From Kryptolebias marmoratus (lineage: Eukaryota > Chordata > Actinopteri > Cyprinodontiformes > Rivulidae): DNA of 64,000 bases. The stretch covers positions 26,109,161-26,173,160 of the forward strand of contig NC_051442.1 of assembly GCF_001649575.2 (NCBI RefSeq), given 5' to 3'. Shown here in pieces: positions 1-10,220 of this stretch; the stretch's first letter is position 1; every line of letters begins with the position of its first letter. A program made the position numbers and the translations under genes. A model generated the notes under the pieces. That model had not been told where the DNA came from and did not search any database. It was given only the letters and a program-made list of their open reading frames with translations.

Positions 1-679
1 CTGATCCAGTGTTGGCACCAAACAGGAAGTCATGTTGTGTGCAGGCAGTGATGATGGCTGTATATGAACATCACATGCATGTGTGGAACATGTTACCTGG
101 TCTGTTCCTCACTGACATCATGACTCTGAAGCAAACATACAGAGGAGTGTCACTGTGTGCTCGCTTTGGTTGGTTTTAGAGCAGCTATTTGTGATTAATT
201 AATAAAACACTTCTTATTCACTGGACAACATGTGTGGGGGTTTTCTTTCACTCTCAGAGTCCAGCTAAGAAAGATTTTAATCAAGTTCCCATCAGATATT
301 CCACAAGCATCTTCTAAAGCCATTAGAATGGATAATTTTCCTTATCCACGCTACAAACAGCCTTCTGGTTTCCTTCTGGTGCCAGCTGGCAGCTGACTCC
401 TGGAGAAAACGCTCCACAATCAATCAGCTCAGTGAGGACAGAAACGGGAGAAGCTGCAGAGCCAGCGCACGTTTCATTTCCAGTCAAAACAGGGAGAGTT
501 TTCAGAACTGAAGGAACGCATGTCACCCAGAGTTTTAAACTAAGATCATCTTATGATGAGAAACGATGGAGTTGTAGCTGTTCTGATCAAACCCTTTGAT
601 GTGTGATCTCATGTGACAACGTGAGATCTGTTAGCACACAGAACAAAGGTTTTTTTTGACTTAATTATAGTTGTTTTGT
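1..679. other. non-coding, no gene recognised
   Basis: AT-rich vertebrate intergenic or intronic sequence. AATAAA-like signals occur near 200 but no coding exon leads into them. A 67-codon open frame on the minus strand (323-526) matches no family I know and lacks splice or promoter context. Confidence 0.6.
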
Positions 680-815
680 GTTGGCTAATGTTGCTTAGCT
701 GTGGTGGCCATCTTGAATTGGGTTGACTCCAAAGGTTAAGGAGATTTAAGGAGTTGTCAGCAACCAACAATTACTTTCTGTTTAAATGAAATCTGTTCAG
801 TTCTAGTGACAAACT
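680..815 (-). repeat. ATTCAAGATGG modular repeat, copy 1
   Basis: Reads on the minus strand as ATTCAAGATGGCCACCACAG followed by TAAGCAACATTAG. The same module occurs at 1430-1900, 15190-15555, 20037-20440 and 61790-62260. Shared landmarks are a CTCTCAGAAAGTAA stretch, GAGTCA before the motif, and ACAGCTAA after it. It has no open frame and the family name is unknown to me. Confidence 0.7.
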
Positions 816-1429
816 CACCCAGACAGGAGCACAAACACTATCTTTGGTGGTGGAGAATACGAGAATACAAATACTTGCATATTGTATATGTCCCTGACAG
901 AATCAAACTCTGTCACAGTTGTTTAGATATTCTCACAATGGAGCTGTTTGAGAAGGTCCCATCATTTTCCATGGAAGGGGCTTAAAACCTGTACTTGAAC
1001 CAGCCACCAGGAGGTGTTTGTGTTTTCAGCTTCCTGCTTCTGGTCCTGTCGATGGTTTTTGTTTGTTAAATGTGCTGCTGTTCATCATTTATCTGATGTC
1101 TGATCTCCTCTTTTTGGAGAATTAAGGTAAACGTTTGTTTATTTAAACGTGGTTTCTTCTTAGATTAGTTTTTAAAATTACCTGTCAACTTTAAAGTTCA
1201 GAGACTAAAGAGTTTTTTTTGGATTGAATTCAGCCTGACAACACCAAGAGACCGCTGGGAGTACATCTGTTATCCAAAAGCCCGATGCTGATCAGTTTCA
1301 ATTCCTGCCAATTTGGAAATTAAACTTTTACAACATTTTTTTTGCCAAAACTGAAATTTATTGTCCAAATTAGGCAGGTTATCAGCTGCTGCTGAAAGGT
1401 GTGTGTGTGTGTGTTCATGTCTGTCTTTT
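816..1429. other. non-coding, no gene recognised
   Basis: AT-rich sequence with a short (GT)n run near 1401-1414. Nothing coding is visible. Confidence 0.5.
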
Positions 1430-1900
1430 GACAAATTATCTCATAAACCAGAGATTGGATTTTACTGAAACTCATGAGAAACAGTTATCAGAGGTACAGC
1501 TACAATTAATTACCTTTTAGAGTCAGCCCAATTCAAGATGGAGGCCACAGCTAATCAGACTTACCAAAGACAAGAATGACTGTAACTCAGCCAATTTTAC
1601 AGATATTCATCTAACATTTGGGGTGGTTGTAGCTGAGAGTCATTTAAAAAACATACTCTGAGTGCTATACACAGCCCAACATCTTTGCTTACAACTTTGC
1701 ACTGACTGTTAAAGGTTACCCTTTTGTCTGTTAACAAGCCACCTGAGCCACCTGACAAATCTTAATGAAGCTCTCAGAAAGTAACCATTGAGTGCTCGTC
1801 TTCAACTGATTAACTTTTAGAGTCAATTTAAGATGGCCGCTACAACTAACTGAGCTTAGCCAGCAGAAAAATGGCTATAAAAAATTGATGAGAGTCATTC
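1430..1900 (+). repeat. ATTCAAGATGG modular repeat, two tandem units
   Basis: Two head-to-tail units. The first (about 1430-1650) has CCCAATTCAAGATGGAGGCC followed by CAGCCAATTTTACAGATATT. The second (about 1750-1890) has CTCTCAGAAAGTAACC and then AATTTAAGATGGCCGC. Both run opposite to copy 1. The tandem layout indicates a modular repeat rather than a single insertion. Confidence 0.7.
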
Positions 1901-3628
1901 ACAACATGCTTGTTATTTTCCAGGTTTGACCAAAACTGCTACAACTCCTCGTTTCTCAATATAAATGATCTTTAGAAGATGTGTGAAAGGCGGCGGACAA
2001 CGTGCCTTTCTTCAAGAGATGCTAGATTGTTTATCTACTATTATTAATATTTGTCACAACCCAGCCCAGCCAGGGAAAAGGGAAGTAACATTAAACCAAC
2101 AAAAAAGAAAATGTTAAATCTGAAGATCCTGTGAGAATCTGCTGAGTTTGTTTTCAACTGTGATTGTGTAAAAACTGTTAAGATCTTAAAACATCACTTC
2201 AGTCATGTAAAGTCCAACCTGACCAGTTTAAACTTTGACGGATGTTTCAGCTGTGAAGTTTCTCTGAGATGTAGTGCTCCAAACAGGGCTGCCTTTTACC
2301 TCTTGCTTCAGCTGAATCCCACTGTAGCGCTTGAGGACATTTTGGGCAAATTTGATCCACACTGTATGATGTATTCCTGTGTGAATTTTTCCAAAGCTAC
2401 AGGAAGTGATGCAAATAAAAAAGGACAAAAACTAAAGAATAAGGAAAAAGTAATAACATTGTTTTAGTGGTTATACACTGACACCATTTGAAAAAGTATT
2501 AATCATAATATTTAAAACACAAACAACAACCTGTAAAAGTGAACAAATCTGTTTTGCAACATGTGACCTGTGTGATTTTGTTGACTTTTCCTTGTCCTGA
2601 TCACCTGCACTGATATAAAGGTTCACTGAGTCTGTTTCAGCTTGAAGTTTCCATGCCAGGTCACTGCTGGCACTGTGATTTTTGTTTGATGCTTATAAAC
2701 ACTTACATCCAAAATGGTGAATCCAGAAACGCTTGATTGGACCAACAGTGAGGCTGGGTTGCTGCTACGAGCTGAAAAGGGGAGCAGCACAAACAGCATT
2801 CTGCTATCTGCCATTATTACTCATGAAAGCGCAGAAAAAATGTTGACTACAGCCGTCTGTAGTACGAATATGCAGTTTCACACCGATGTTAGGTGTTTCC
2901 AAAAACTTCCACTCTGAGACCTGGGTTCAAAACGTTTTGGTGTGAGAGAATCAGATTTCTGTTGTCGTGTACATGGACAGCCAAATCACGACAGCAATGT
3001 TACGGTTTCACCTAAAAACTGTGTCATGTAAACAGGTCCTTAGTTTTGTTTCTGTGATTCTGATCCAGACCTCTGTGTGTGTCTATAAAAACTGCTGATC
3101 CACTGTAGCTCTCTGGAAGTCTGCAGAGCACAGATCAAAGAAAGCAGACACTACAGTGAAGATCGTATCTGACAGAAAGATGCTGCCAATTTAGAAAATA
3201 CCACAGCAACATTTCACAAAGTGACACTTTCTGTCTGCGTGTGACTCGGGGCTGCAGTCAGAACTAAAATAACTGGTTCCAGCTGTTTGAGGACAGCTGA
3301 GGACTCTGCTTGTTTAAAGTTTGGAGTTGTTTTTCAGAACATGAGCGGTACTTTCAGTATCATCCAGTGATTCTGTTATCTTTCTATTATTTGGATCTCA
3401 AAATGGCTTCAGTTTAATTAAAACCGTTCTTCTATCTCAGCCACAGGGAAACAGTATAACTTCTATCAGCTTGAATCAGAAAACTATTCACAATAAGAGG
3501 ATCATCCTTATCTTTTCTCATGAGTCACTGGAACTAATGAGGCTGTTACAAACATTTCTTCTCTCCCGCTAACATCATTTCTGTTTCCTCCCATTTTCAC
3601 ATCAGACTATAAAGGCTCCTGAAATGCT

Positions 3629-3662
3629 GTGTGTGTGTGTGTGTGTGGGGGGGGTGGGGGGG
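3629..3662. repeat. (GT)n followed by G-rich run
   Basis: Simple dinucleotide repeat passing directly into a run of G with one T, and so a possible quadruplex-forming tract on the plus strand. Confidence 0.85.
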
Positions 3663-3960
3663 TAAAACATGTAGGTCGATGCTCATGTTTATCTATTTAC
3701 TTTTTATGAAAATTTTTAGTGCAATACACAACATACCAGCACTTCACAGGCTTTTATTAGGAACCTTTTTAAAGCTTCTCACTCTTTAAATAAGAAAAAG
3801 GTGTTTAAAACATGGGCAAGGATTTTTTTAAAAGCATCAAAATGTTTATATTACTAAAGGATGCCACAAAACATCCGGAGCTTAAATGTAAAAATCTTCT
3901 TATCTGAAGGTAAAAGGAGGAGGGCACTCAGATTAATCTGTGGGCTGCTGTGGAGTCACT

Positions 3961-3976
3961 CTGCCCCCTGGTGGTC
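3961..3976 (-). promoter_or_regulatory. CTCF-like core motif
   Basis: The minus strand reads GACCACCAGGGGGCAG, close to the vertebrate CTCF core CCASYAGRKGGCRS. This is a sequence match only. Fish repeats often carry similar strings, and no chromatin evidence is available. Confidence 0.3.
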
Positions 3977-4760
3977 ACTGTCCGAACTGCAACAGCTGCT
4001 AAGCTTTTCAACCAGGAACAGATAAAACATTTAAACCATCAGGAACATTATTATTCTAATTAAACTGCACCTGTACCTTTCTGTATAGCTAAGACTCCTA
4101 AGAGTTTGTGTGTACAGTGTGGGGGAGAAGGGGTGGGGGTTATGATTACCCAGGGCCCACTGCAGGGAGGGGCCTTCAAAAAGCCTGGAATGAGAAAGGT
4201 TTTAAAAATATTTGTAAGAGACACTGATCAAATGAGCATGAGACCTACCAAGATGGTTTATGCATAAGGCCCAGAATTAACAGTGAAGAGAAACTCTGAG
4301 GGACGGCTTGGACGCCACTGTGTGGGAAGAGCTCTGTGGTCTCCATGGGGAGGACACTAACAGAGTGCATAATCATCTGTGTGGAGAACACTGTGCCCAT
4401 CAGGACTGTTTGGTGTTTCTCAATCCTGTAAAAGGTTTTCCTCAAGAAGAAGAAGAAGAGAGCCTTTTGATTGGGAAATGAGGAGGAGGATCAGGGAGGA
4501 AAGACAGTGGGGATATAGCTGCAGAAGAATAACATCAGCAGGGTCTTGGCAGGAAATGGCAAATCCCAAAGAGTAAAACAACAAATAAGTAAATGTTAAG
4601 TTAACTTGAGACCCAGTGCCACTACCAGTCATTTCTTTCCTCTCTCCTTTCTCTAATCCGTCATATCTCCNGTACATCCAGATAGTGCGAGACGAATCTC
4701 GGAATGTTTTCCCCACACTCGTTAAGCACCCTGAGACAGTCCTTTATGTTGTTATGTTGT

Positions 4761-5042
4761 TTATGTTTGAGGTCCTTTGTGTTTGATGCAGCGAATCGAA
4801 GTCGTGCACAACTCAAACAATTGGCGCTTTGACTCCTCAATCCACTCAGAGGAGAAATTGTTTGAGGCTAATAATACAATTTCTTCCTGAGATAAAGTTC
4901 TCATTTTCGTAACAATAAAGCTCAGAAACTCATCCTCCACTATCACTTTCCCCTCATCGCTTTTATAAATGTAAATTTCGCTCTTAATTCGAACCTCTTT
5001 CCAGTAGAGACACACCCATATGTCGCACAGCCGCCATGACAT
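4761..5042 (-). pseudogene. transposon accessory ORF (ORF1-like) remnant
   Basis: A 93-codon open frame begins ATGTCATGGCGGCTGTG. It contains the stretch FLSFIVTKMRTLSQEEIVLL, then SSEWIEESKRQLFELC and SIRCIKHKGPQ. From memory, fish transposon proteins of unknown biochemical role carry a very similar segment (an S-E-x-I-E-x-S core, a cysteine, then HKG-Q), and they continue well beyond it. Here the frame stops just after HKGPQ, so the piece is a truncated N-terminal part. No partner ORF adjoins it. A host exon is the alternative, but no splice donor follows. Confidence 0.4.
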
Positions 5043-5189
5043 TCATTTAAAATCTTGTCAGCCCTGTTGACAAAGACTTACAGAAGCTCTCAGTAAGCAA
5101 TCACAGAAGAGTTCATCATTCACTTCTCCCCAGTTTCTCATTTGTTTATCTGCCAGGCCCATCTCCTCCTGCCTGCAATGATTATCATT

Positions 5190-5465
5190 CACCTATGCCC
5201 ACTTCTCTTAATTTCCCTTGTGCTTTAAACCCGTTCACTCTCTCCACTTCTCCGCTGGATCATTGCTCTGCTGTGTCTGGTTTGTCATGGTTGTCTTGTC
5301 CCTGCCCTGTTTTGGATTTTGTTTTGTTTTGTTTTGTTTTGCCTAGTTATTGCTGCCACGTCAGCCTTTGCTTTCGTTTATCCTTTAGTTAATAAATTAG
5401 TTGTTTTTTTTATTATGAGTCTGCACTCTGGGTTCACCTCCGACTCCACCCCTCTTGACAGGGCG
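5190..5465 (+). repeat. retroelement-tail-like repeat with (TTTTG)n
   Basis: A T-rich segment holds a (TTTTG)n run at about 5316-5341. It then reads CTGCCACGTCAGCCTTTGC and AATAAATTAG, and ends in a TCTGCACTCTGGGTTC-like string. The segment at 49316-49690 has the same order (a CTGCCAC...CAGCCTTT string, an A/T-rich stretch, then GCTTCTTGCGTTTGG). Both look like 3' or LTR-like ends of one element type. The family is uncertain. Confidence 0.4.
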
Positions 5466-5469
5466 TTTT

Positions 5470-5665
5470 TAAATCCAACCTCCAAGCCTTTTTATTCAGG
5501 CTAGATTTTTATACCTAGTAGCATTCTTGCATTTTAATCTCATTCTGATTACTTTTTATTTATTTGTTTGAATTGTTCATGTTAACCTTTGTACGATTAA
5601 GTACTTTGATCACCTTTTGGTTGCAGTAAAAGGCTAATAAATGTTGGTTGACTGATTGATTAAAA
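5470..5665 (+). repeat. LINE/SINE 3' tail fragment
   Basis: It ends AAGTACTTTGATCACC, then GTTGCAGTAAAAGGC, then TAATAAATGTTGGTTGACTG and a TGATTGATT run. This layout (CTTTG-x-CACC, a GC box, an AATAAAT box and a TTGA repeat) is typical of fish L2-like LINE or SINE tails. Confidence 0.5.
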
Positions 5666-5742
5666 ATGAGTAAAGGTAACAATGAATCCTGAGCACCAAG
5701 AAACCATCCGTCTGCTTTTTCTTTTGCCCATTCCACACAGAC

Positions 5743-5829
5743 CTGATCTGCTGTGATGAGAGGCTCTTCTTTCAGGTTGTTGGTATTCTCATTCTTCTCA
5801 TTCATCTCCTCCTCATCTTTTTCATGAAT
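5743..5829 (-). CDS. candidate 87-bp internal exon, acidic peptide
   Basis: The minus strand has an acceptor-like tract ending CTCCCAATCTGCAG. An open stretch of exactly 29 codons follows, beginning IHEKDEEEMNEKNEN and ending EEPLITADQ. It ends at CAG|GTCTGT. The exon is phase 0 at both ends and strongly acidic and Asn-rich. The frame stays open past the donor into a repeat tail, so the donor is not proven. I do not recognise the protein. It could be a host exon, a TE exon or chance. Confidence 0.3.
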
Positions 5830-6017
5830 CTGCAGATTGGGAGACAAAATTTAACTCAAACTTTAATAACATATGAGAAGCTCAAAGCTACTGCAGGGAA
5901 TGAAACACACATTTTACCAAAACAAATTCTTTAAGATGCAAACTTTTCACTTTTCAAATATGCATTTTTTCTTTAGTGCATGTAAAGAACCTTTCTAAAC
6001 TTTAAACCTTGGTTGGA

Positions 6018-6125
6018 TTAGTGATGGGAACGGCAGGTCTTTTGAGTGAACTAAGTCACTAGAATCAGTTTGTTAAAATGATTTGTTTGAAAGATTTGTT
6101 CACTGAATCCTTCAGTTCACAGTTT
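6018..6125. repeat. hAT-type MITE fragment (TAGTGATGGGAA end)
   Basis: It begins TTAGTGATGGGAACGGCAG and carries a TTTTGAGTGAACT string and a GTTCACTGAATCCTTCAGTTC string, as in short non-autonomous elements common in fish. Only one end is visible; the other end has been replaced by the LINE 3' end at about 6130. Confidence 0.45.
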
Positions 6126-6129
6126 ATCA

Positions 6130-8068
6130 GTTAGTTAGTTTAGTTTATTTCTTTTGTGCTATAAACCATAAAAGATGTCCAGCCCCCATGGGCTTATAAG
6201 AAACACAAACATATTACAAAGATGCAGACAGAGACCAACATCAACATCCTTCAAACAAAGTGTCCTCTTTCGAAGATGCCAGGCTTTCAAAATAAACTCA
6301 GCTAACTGAAACGCGTAATATTTAAATAAATACTGTAGTTTATCTTCATCACTCATACAATAAAAATTCTGGTAAACATCAAAAACTTTACCAAATAATT
6401 CATTTCTTTGAATCACAAACAAAGGACAATAAAATATGAAATGCTTTTTATTTTTAATTCATTTAAATCACACAGAGAACAGTTTTGATGTTTTGATCCT
6501 CCTCTGGGACTGAGTGAAATTGTCCAGTTTCTGAAGCTGGAGGCAAAGAACCAAATCTAAGCTGTGCACACACTGACCTCTGGACCATAAACATCCTTTA
6601 TTAAAATTTAAGTTCATAATTTTGATTTACATAAAATGTCACTAGCCCATTTATACTTATAAACATCAAAATATTGATTTAATTTGTTCAATATTACATC
6701 TCAACTTATTTCTATAAATGTACTGAAGATCTGCTTCCTCAAATATCCCCTCAATCTGTCTAGCCCAAATATATCTGTTGGACAAATCCCAACAGAAAAT
6801 GTCTTTTGTATATCTATGATCTGAATGAATTAATGAACCTATTCCACAATCTCACCTTATCTCCAATATATGTAACTTCACAAGGTTCTCATCCCATATC
6901 TCCATATAAAGCCAATTTGGGAGTGTTTCTGTCACAGGGCTCAGCACTGGACTTTCTCACTATAAGCTTGTTGACAGTAACCCCAGACTCCTGCTCCATA
7001 ATCTAATACTGGACAGACACAAGATCTGTATAGTTCAGAGCATGTTTTATAACCCAGGTCACAACATTTAACTCTATTTATAACACCACCTAATGCTCCA
7101 CCAGCTGAGTCTGATCGGACCTTTAATCCTTCTTCAAATGTAAGATGTTCATCCAAAATAAATCCCAAATATTTTTTAGTAATAGACAAAATGATAGGCC
7201 CAAAGCAAAATGTAAATGTTGTCAGTGTGTGGCTCAGCTTATTAAAATGAATAACTTCAGTTTTATCACAATTTATCATTAACCTCATTTTGTTACACCA
7301 ACAATAAACAATACTTAACAGTTTCTGAAGGTCATGTTCATTCTCAGCAAAGAGCACGATGTCATCTGCATACAATGATATACAAACTTTTACATCATCT
7401 ACTCTTAGTCCCATGTCTGCCTCCTTAACTACCGTTACCAGATCATTTATACATAATGCAAAAAGAGTAGGAGACAGGACATGACCTTGTTTAACACCAA
7501 GTGATGTTGAAAACCAGTTTGTTCTATAGTCCTTCACCTGTACACATGATTCTGGATTTTGATAAATAGTTTTACAGAGTTATAAAATTTTCCATAATTT
7601 CCTGCTTTTAATAACTGAAAACACAACAAACAAGGGCTTTAAAAAAATCTATAAAACATGCAAAAGTAGATTTTCCTTCTTGTTTCTTGGCATTAACTAT
7701 TGTAGTTAAAGAATATATATATGAGCTATACAAGGTATTTTCCTTCGAAACCCATTCTGTTCCTCTGCCAATAAATTGCTAGATTATAAAAAATTAACCA
7801 ACCTATCATTAAGAACACTAGAGTAAAGTCAATAAACACAACTAAGGAGACTATTGCCCCTGTAGTTCATTGGCACTCGGGATCAGTAATTGTGACTTTA
7901 AAATTGGTTTAATTATAAATTTTTGCCAACCTGACGGCACCAAACCCTGTTCAAAACAAGTAACAAAAACATTATACAAAATTAAAAACAAACTAGGTTG
8001 TTTTAACACTTCATCAGACAAATTATCATAGCCTATGGCTTTCCTAAATTTTAACGTATCAATGGCCA
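6130..8068 (-). pseudogene. non-LTR retrotransposon (LINE) reverse transcriptase remnant
   Basis: Read from 8068 downward. It opens with RT fingers (FRKAIGYDNLSDEVLK, then GLVPSGWQKFIIKPI) and a segment with EEQNGFRR (about 7750). It continues with the palm: SLGVKQGHVLSPTLFALCIN (about 7500) and the catalytic LYADDIVLFAEN (about 7350). The thumb has ITKKYLGFILDEHL. The C-terminal region includes ALYGDMGWEPCEV (about 6900), a CxxC-like segment (about 6480), and FILKAWHLRKRTLCLKD (about 6270). Stops and frameshifts interrupt it at several points, notably 7540-7850 and 6430-6800. The endonuclease is absent, so the copy is 5'-truncated. It looks I/Jockey- or CR1-like; the clade was not determined. 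The 3' end lies near 6130, beside a MITE fragment. Confidence 0.85.
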
Positions 8069-8205
8069 CATTTGTCCTTCGTCTGCAGCTCTCCTCACAT
8101 GTTTTGCAGACACAAAGTGTTTGTCGATGCGTTTATGTTCCATGATTACACTGCAGGACGTGCAAAACAGCTTCCCACAGCTGTTCTCTGCCGGCCCCTT
8201 CTCTC
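8069..8205 (-). pseudogene. CGGBP1-like / hAT-derived BED zinc-finger fragment
   Basis: The minus-strand frame (about 8203 down to 8069) includes KLFCTSCSVIMEHKRIDKHF then VSAKHVRRAADEG. The CxxC pair and the H-x5-H pair give a BED-type zinc finger. Wording and spacing resemble the N-terminal DNA-binding domain of CGG triplet repeat-binding protein 1, a domesticated hAT-derived repressor with many fish paralogues. A stop lies just upstream and a short ATG frame (MSASRP) ends prematurely, so the start is broken. The frame is cut at 8069, where the LINE begins. The C-terminal part is missing. Confidence 0.6.
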
Positions 8206-8450
8206 ACACGCGGTGGTTCACTTAGGGACGGCTGGCCGACATTAGCGCTTCTGTTTCGGGTCAGCCGTCAGCTAGACACAGCTAACTCCGCGGAGCACGA
8301 ATATCCAACATCCAACTTAAAACTAACTTCACTGCGGTGTTGTGTGCGGTCCTTTGCTGAAATGTGAAGCATTAGCGCACATTTTGGCTTCGGTCGCTGC
8401 TCCTGCACGCTCCCGGCATTCTGATGTTAACAGGAAGTGACGTCACATGT
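8206..8450 (-). promoter_or_regulatory. GC-rich promoter-like region with ETS/CRE composite
   Basis: CpG-rich sequence lies upstream of the BED-finger fragment. CAGGAAGTGACGTCAC at 8431-8446 combines an ETS core (GGAAGT) with a perfect palindromic CRE, TGACGTCA (8438-8445). This arrangement is common in housekeeping promoters. It could be a decayed promoter for the minus-strand gene or an element-internal promoter. Confidence 0.4.
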
Positions 8451-8542
8451 CTTCTTCTTGAGTTATTTGGGGTTATTTACACACTACACAAACACAAACC
8501 CACAAAGAAGACACTAGATCACAGAAACGGTGGTGAATCACT
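8451..8542. other. short unassigned spacer
   Basis: ACAC-rich sequence between the promoter-like block and the Gypsy pol C-terminus. A Gypsy LTR end would be expected near here, but none is recognisable. Confidence 0.4.
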
Positions 8543-9249
8543 TTAGAAACAATAAATATTGGCGGTGTTTTCGACAAAGTTGCAAAAAGTTGCGATTTTG
8601 CTGGGTTTGCTTGATGTTGCATTAATAGTTGCGATCGCAACATGGCAAAATCCTGGAGGGTCTGTCTGGGGTCTGAATATACCTTGCCTTACTGAGCCTT
8701 GACAGCCCTCTTGTGGTGTTGAAGTGGAAGTGTCCACATTTTTATCTATTTCACATTCCCTCTTTTCAGGAATTATTTGTTCATCTTGTCTGTCAGTGGT
8801 TTTGTTTGTCTCATATTTCTTTACATGTATTGAGTTCCGATAATAACGAACTCCCATAGGTGATTTGACTACAACCTGTTTACAACCTTGTGTGGTGAAG
8901 CATTAAATGATGTTGTAAACTTGTCCACTTTATCTTGTTGTAACAGTACAGTGTCTCCCACGTCCACTTTTGAGTACCGAGCACATCTTCGGTTATCAGC
9001 ATAAATCCTTGCTTTTCCCTTTTGTTCAGCATCTCTGTCACACACATCTGAGGCAACTGTGGTTTTCCCAGCTAGGTCCGGTAATTTCCCCCTCATTTTC
9101 CTGTTGAACAAAAGTTCTGCTGGGCTGCGGCCTGTGGTTGGATGTTCTACACCCCGTTACACATTAACATATTTCCTCAATTCTCGTTTCTAGTCTGAAT
9201 CCTCCGCTGCGCCTAAACCTACAATTTTGGTTTGAGCCTCTTTATCAAA
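8543..9249 (-). pseudogene. Gypsy pol: deletion junction and integrase C-terminal part
   Basis: The segment at 9111-8869 contains FNRKMRGKLPDLAG and a VGDTVLLQQDKVDKFTTSF string, as in Gypsy integrase C-terminal domains. After a stop-containing stretch comes SPMGVRYYRNSIHVKKY (about 8857), the usual pol end, and then a charged tail. At 9250-9130 the frame jumps from just after RT (FDKEAQTKIVGLGAA, with stops) to the region before the integrase C-terminus (GVEHPTTGRSPAELL). Roughly 1.2-1.5 kb expected for RNase H and the integrase core is therefore absent. Confidence 0.75.
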
Positions 9250-10220
9250 CTAGGCTAGAGTACCTGCTCTGGCTAACTCCGCCTTTAAGGTTTCAAATGC
9301 AATATTTTGCTCAGGCCCAAATGTAAATGTAGCTTCTTTTCGGGTTAAACGTCTTAACGGTTCTGAGAGTGTGGCGAACTGTGGTATGAACCTGTTGCTG
9401 AAGCCTACCAATCCTAAGAAACTTCTCACCTCTGCAGCGTTCTTTGGTTCTCTTGCTTCCATCACAGCTCTCACTCTTTCTTCTGTTGGTCCAATGCCTT
9501 TTTGTGTCAGCAGTATTCCCATGAATACAAGTCTGTCCATGTTGAACTGGCACTTCTCTGGGTTTATTGTTAATCCACATTCAGAGAGTTTCTTCATGAC
9601 AGCATGCAGGCGTTTGTCGTGTGTTTCTTGGTCTGCTGCATGTAGGATCACATCATCTGAGATGTTTCCTTCTCCTTCAATCCCTGCTAGTGCGTTAGCA
9701 ATCTCATGTTGATATCGTCCACTAGCTAATGAGACACCAAATATCAGTCTTTTGTATCTGTAAACACCATTGTGCACTGCAAATGTCATAATCTCCCTGG
9801 ATTCTGGTGTCAGCTCCAACTGATGGTAGCCCCACTTGAGATCTAATTTGCTGAAGATTGCAGATCCATTTAATCCTTGTAGTATTTCATCCACTGTCAG
9901 AATGGGATATCTTTCCCTGACTATAGCCTCATTTGCTTTTCTCATGTACAGGCACATCCTTATGTCTTTGTCGTTTTTCTTTGGTAAAATCACTAAAGGA
10001 TTCACCTATGGTGTAGGTCCTTCTACAGGCTCCACAATGTCCATGTCGATCAGTTTGTTTATTTTTTTCTACACTGCATCTCTTAAATGGTATGGTATGC
10101 GTCTAAATGGCTGTGCTACAGGTTTTACTCCTGGATTAATGTACAGGCTAATCTGTTTAGTGTTCAGTGTTCCTACTCCTTCAAATACATTTGGGTATTC
10201 CTCCTGAACAGTGTGTTTTA
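9250..10220 (-). pseudogene. Gypsy reverse transcriptase domain
   Basis: Upstream motifs are PVAQPFRRIPYHLRDAV (about 10110) and DMDIVEPVEGPTP (about 10040). An in-frame stop at about 10005 lies where PTP-W-VNPLV is usual. The 251-codon frame at 10005-9250 then carries NPLVILPKKN, AIFSKLDLKWGYHQLELTPE (catalytic Asp in LDLK), VYRYKRLIFGVSLA, and the motif C equivalent ISDDVILHA. It continues NPEKCQF, FMGILLTQKGIGP and RSFLGLVGFSNRFIPQFA. Motif C has I-S-D-D rather than the usual Y-x-D-D, though both Asp are kept. An upstream stop also occurs at about 10070 (DAV*KK). Confidence 0.9.

Larger units (their letters stand above)
1901..4760. other. long non-coding stretch
   Basis: No coding exon, RNA gene or complete transposon recognised. 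It contains the (GT)n/G-run near 3.63 kb and the CTCF-like site near 3.96 kb. Overlapping short frames at 2623-2917 and 4245-4716 lie on both strands without codon or family support. A single ambiguous base lies at 4671. Confidence 0.5.

Noticed and set aside
323..526. 67-codon minus frame
   Set aside because: Could be an exon, but there are no clear splice sites and no family match.
5559..5742. Downstream part of the 95-codon minus frame at 5560-5847
   Set aside because: Beyond the candidate exon it is antisense to a retroposon tail, so coding there is not credible.
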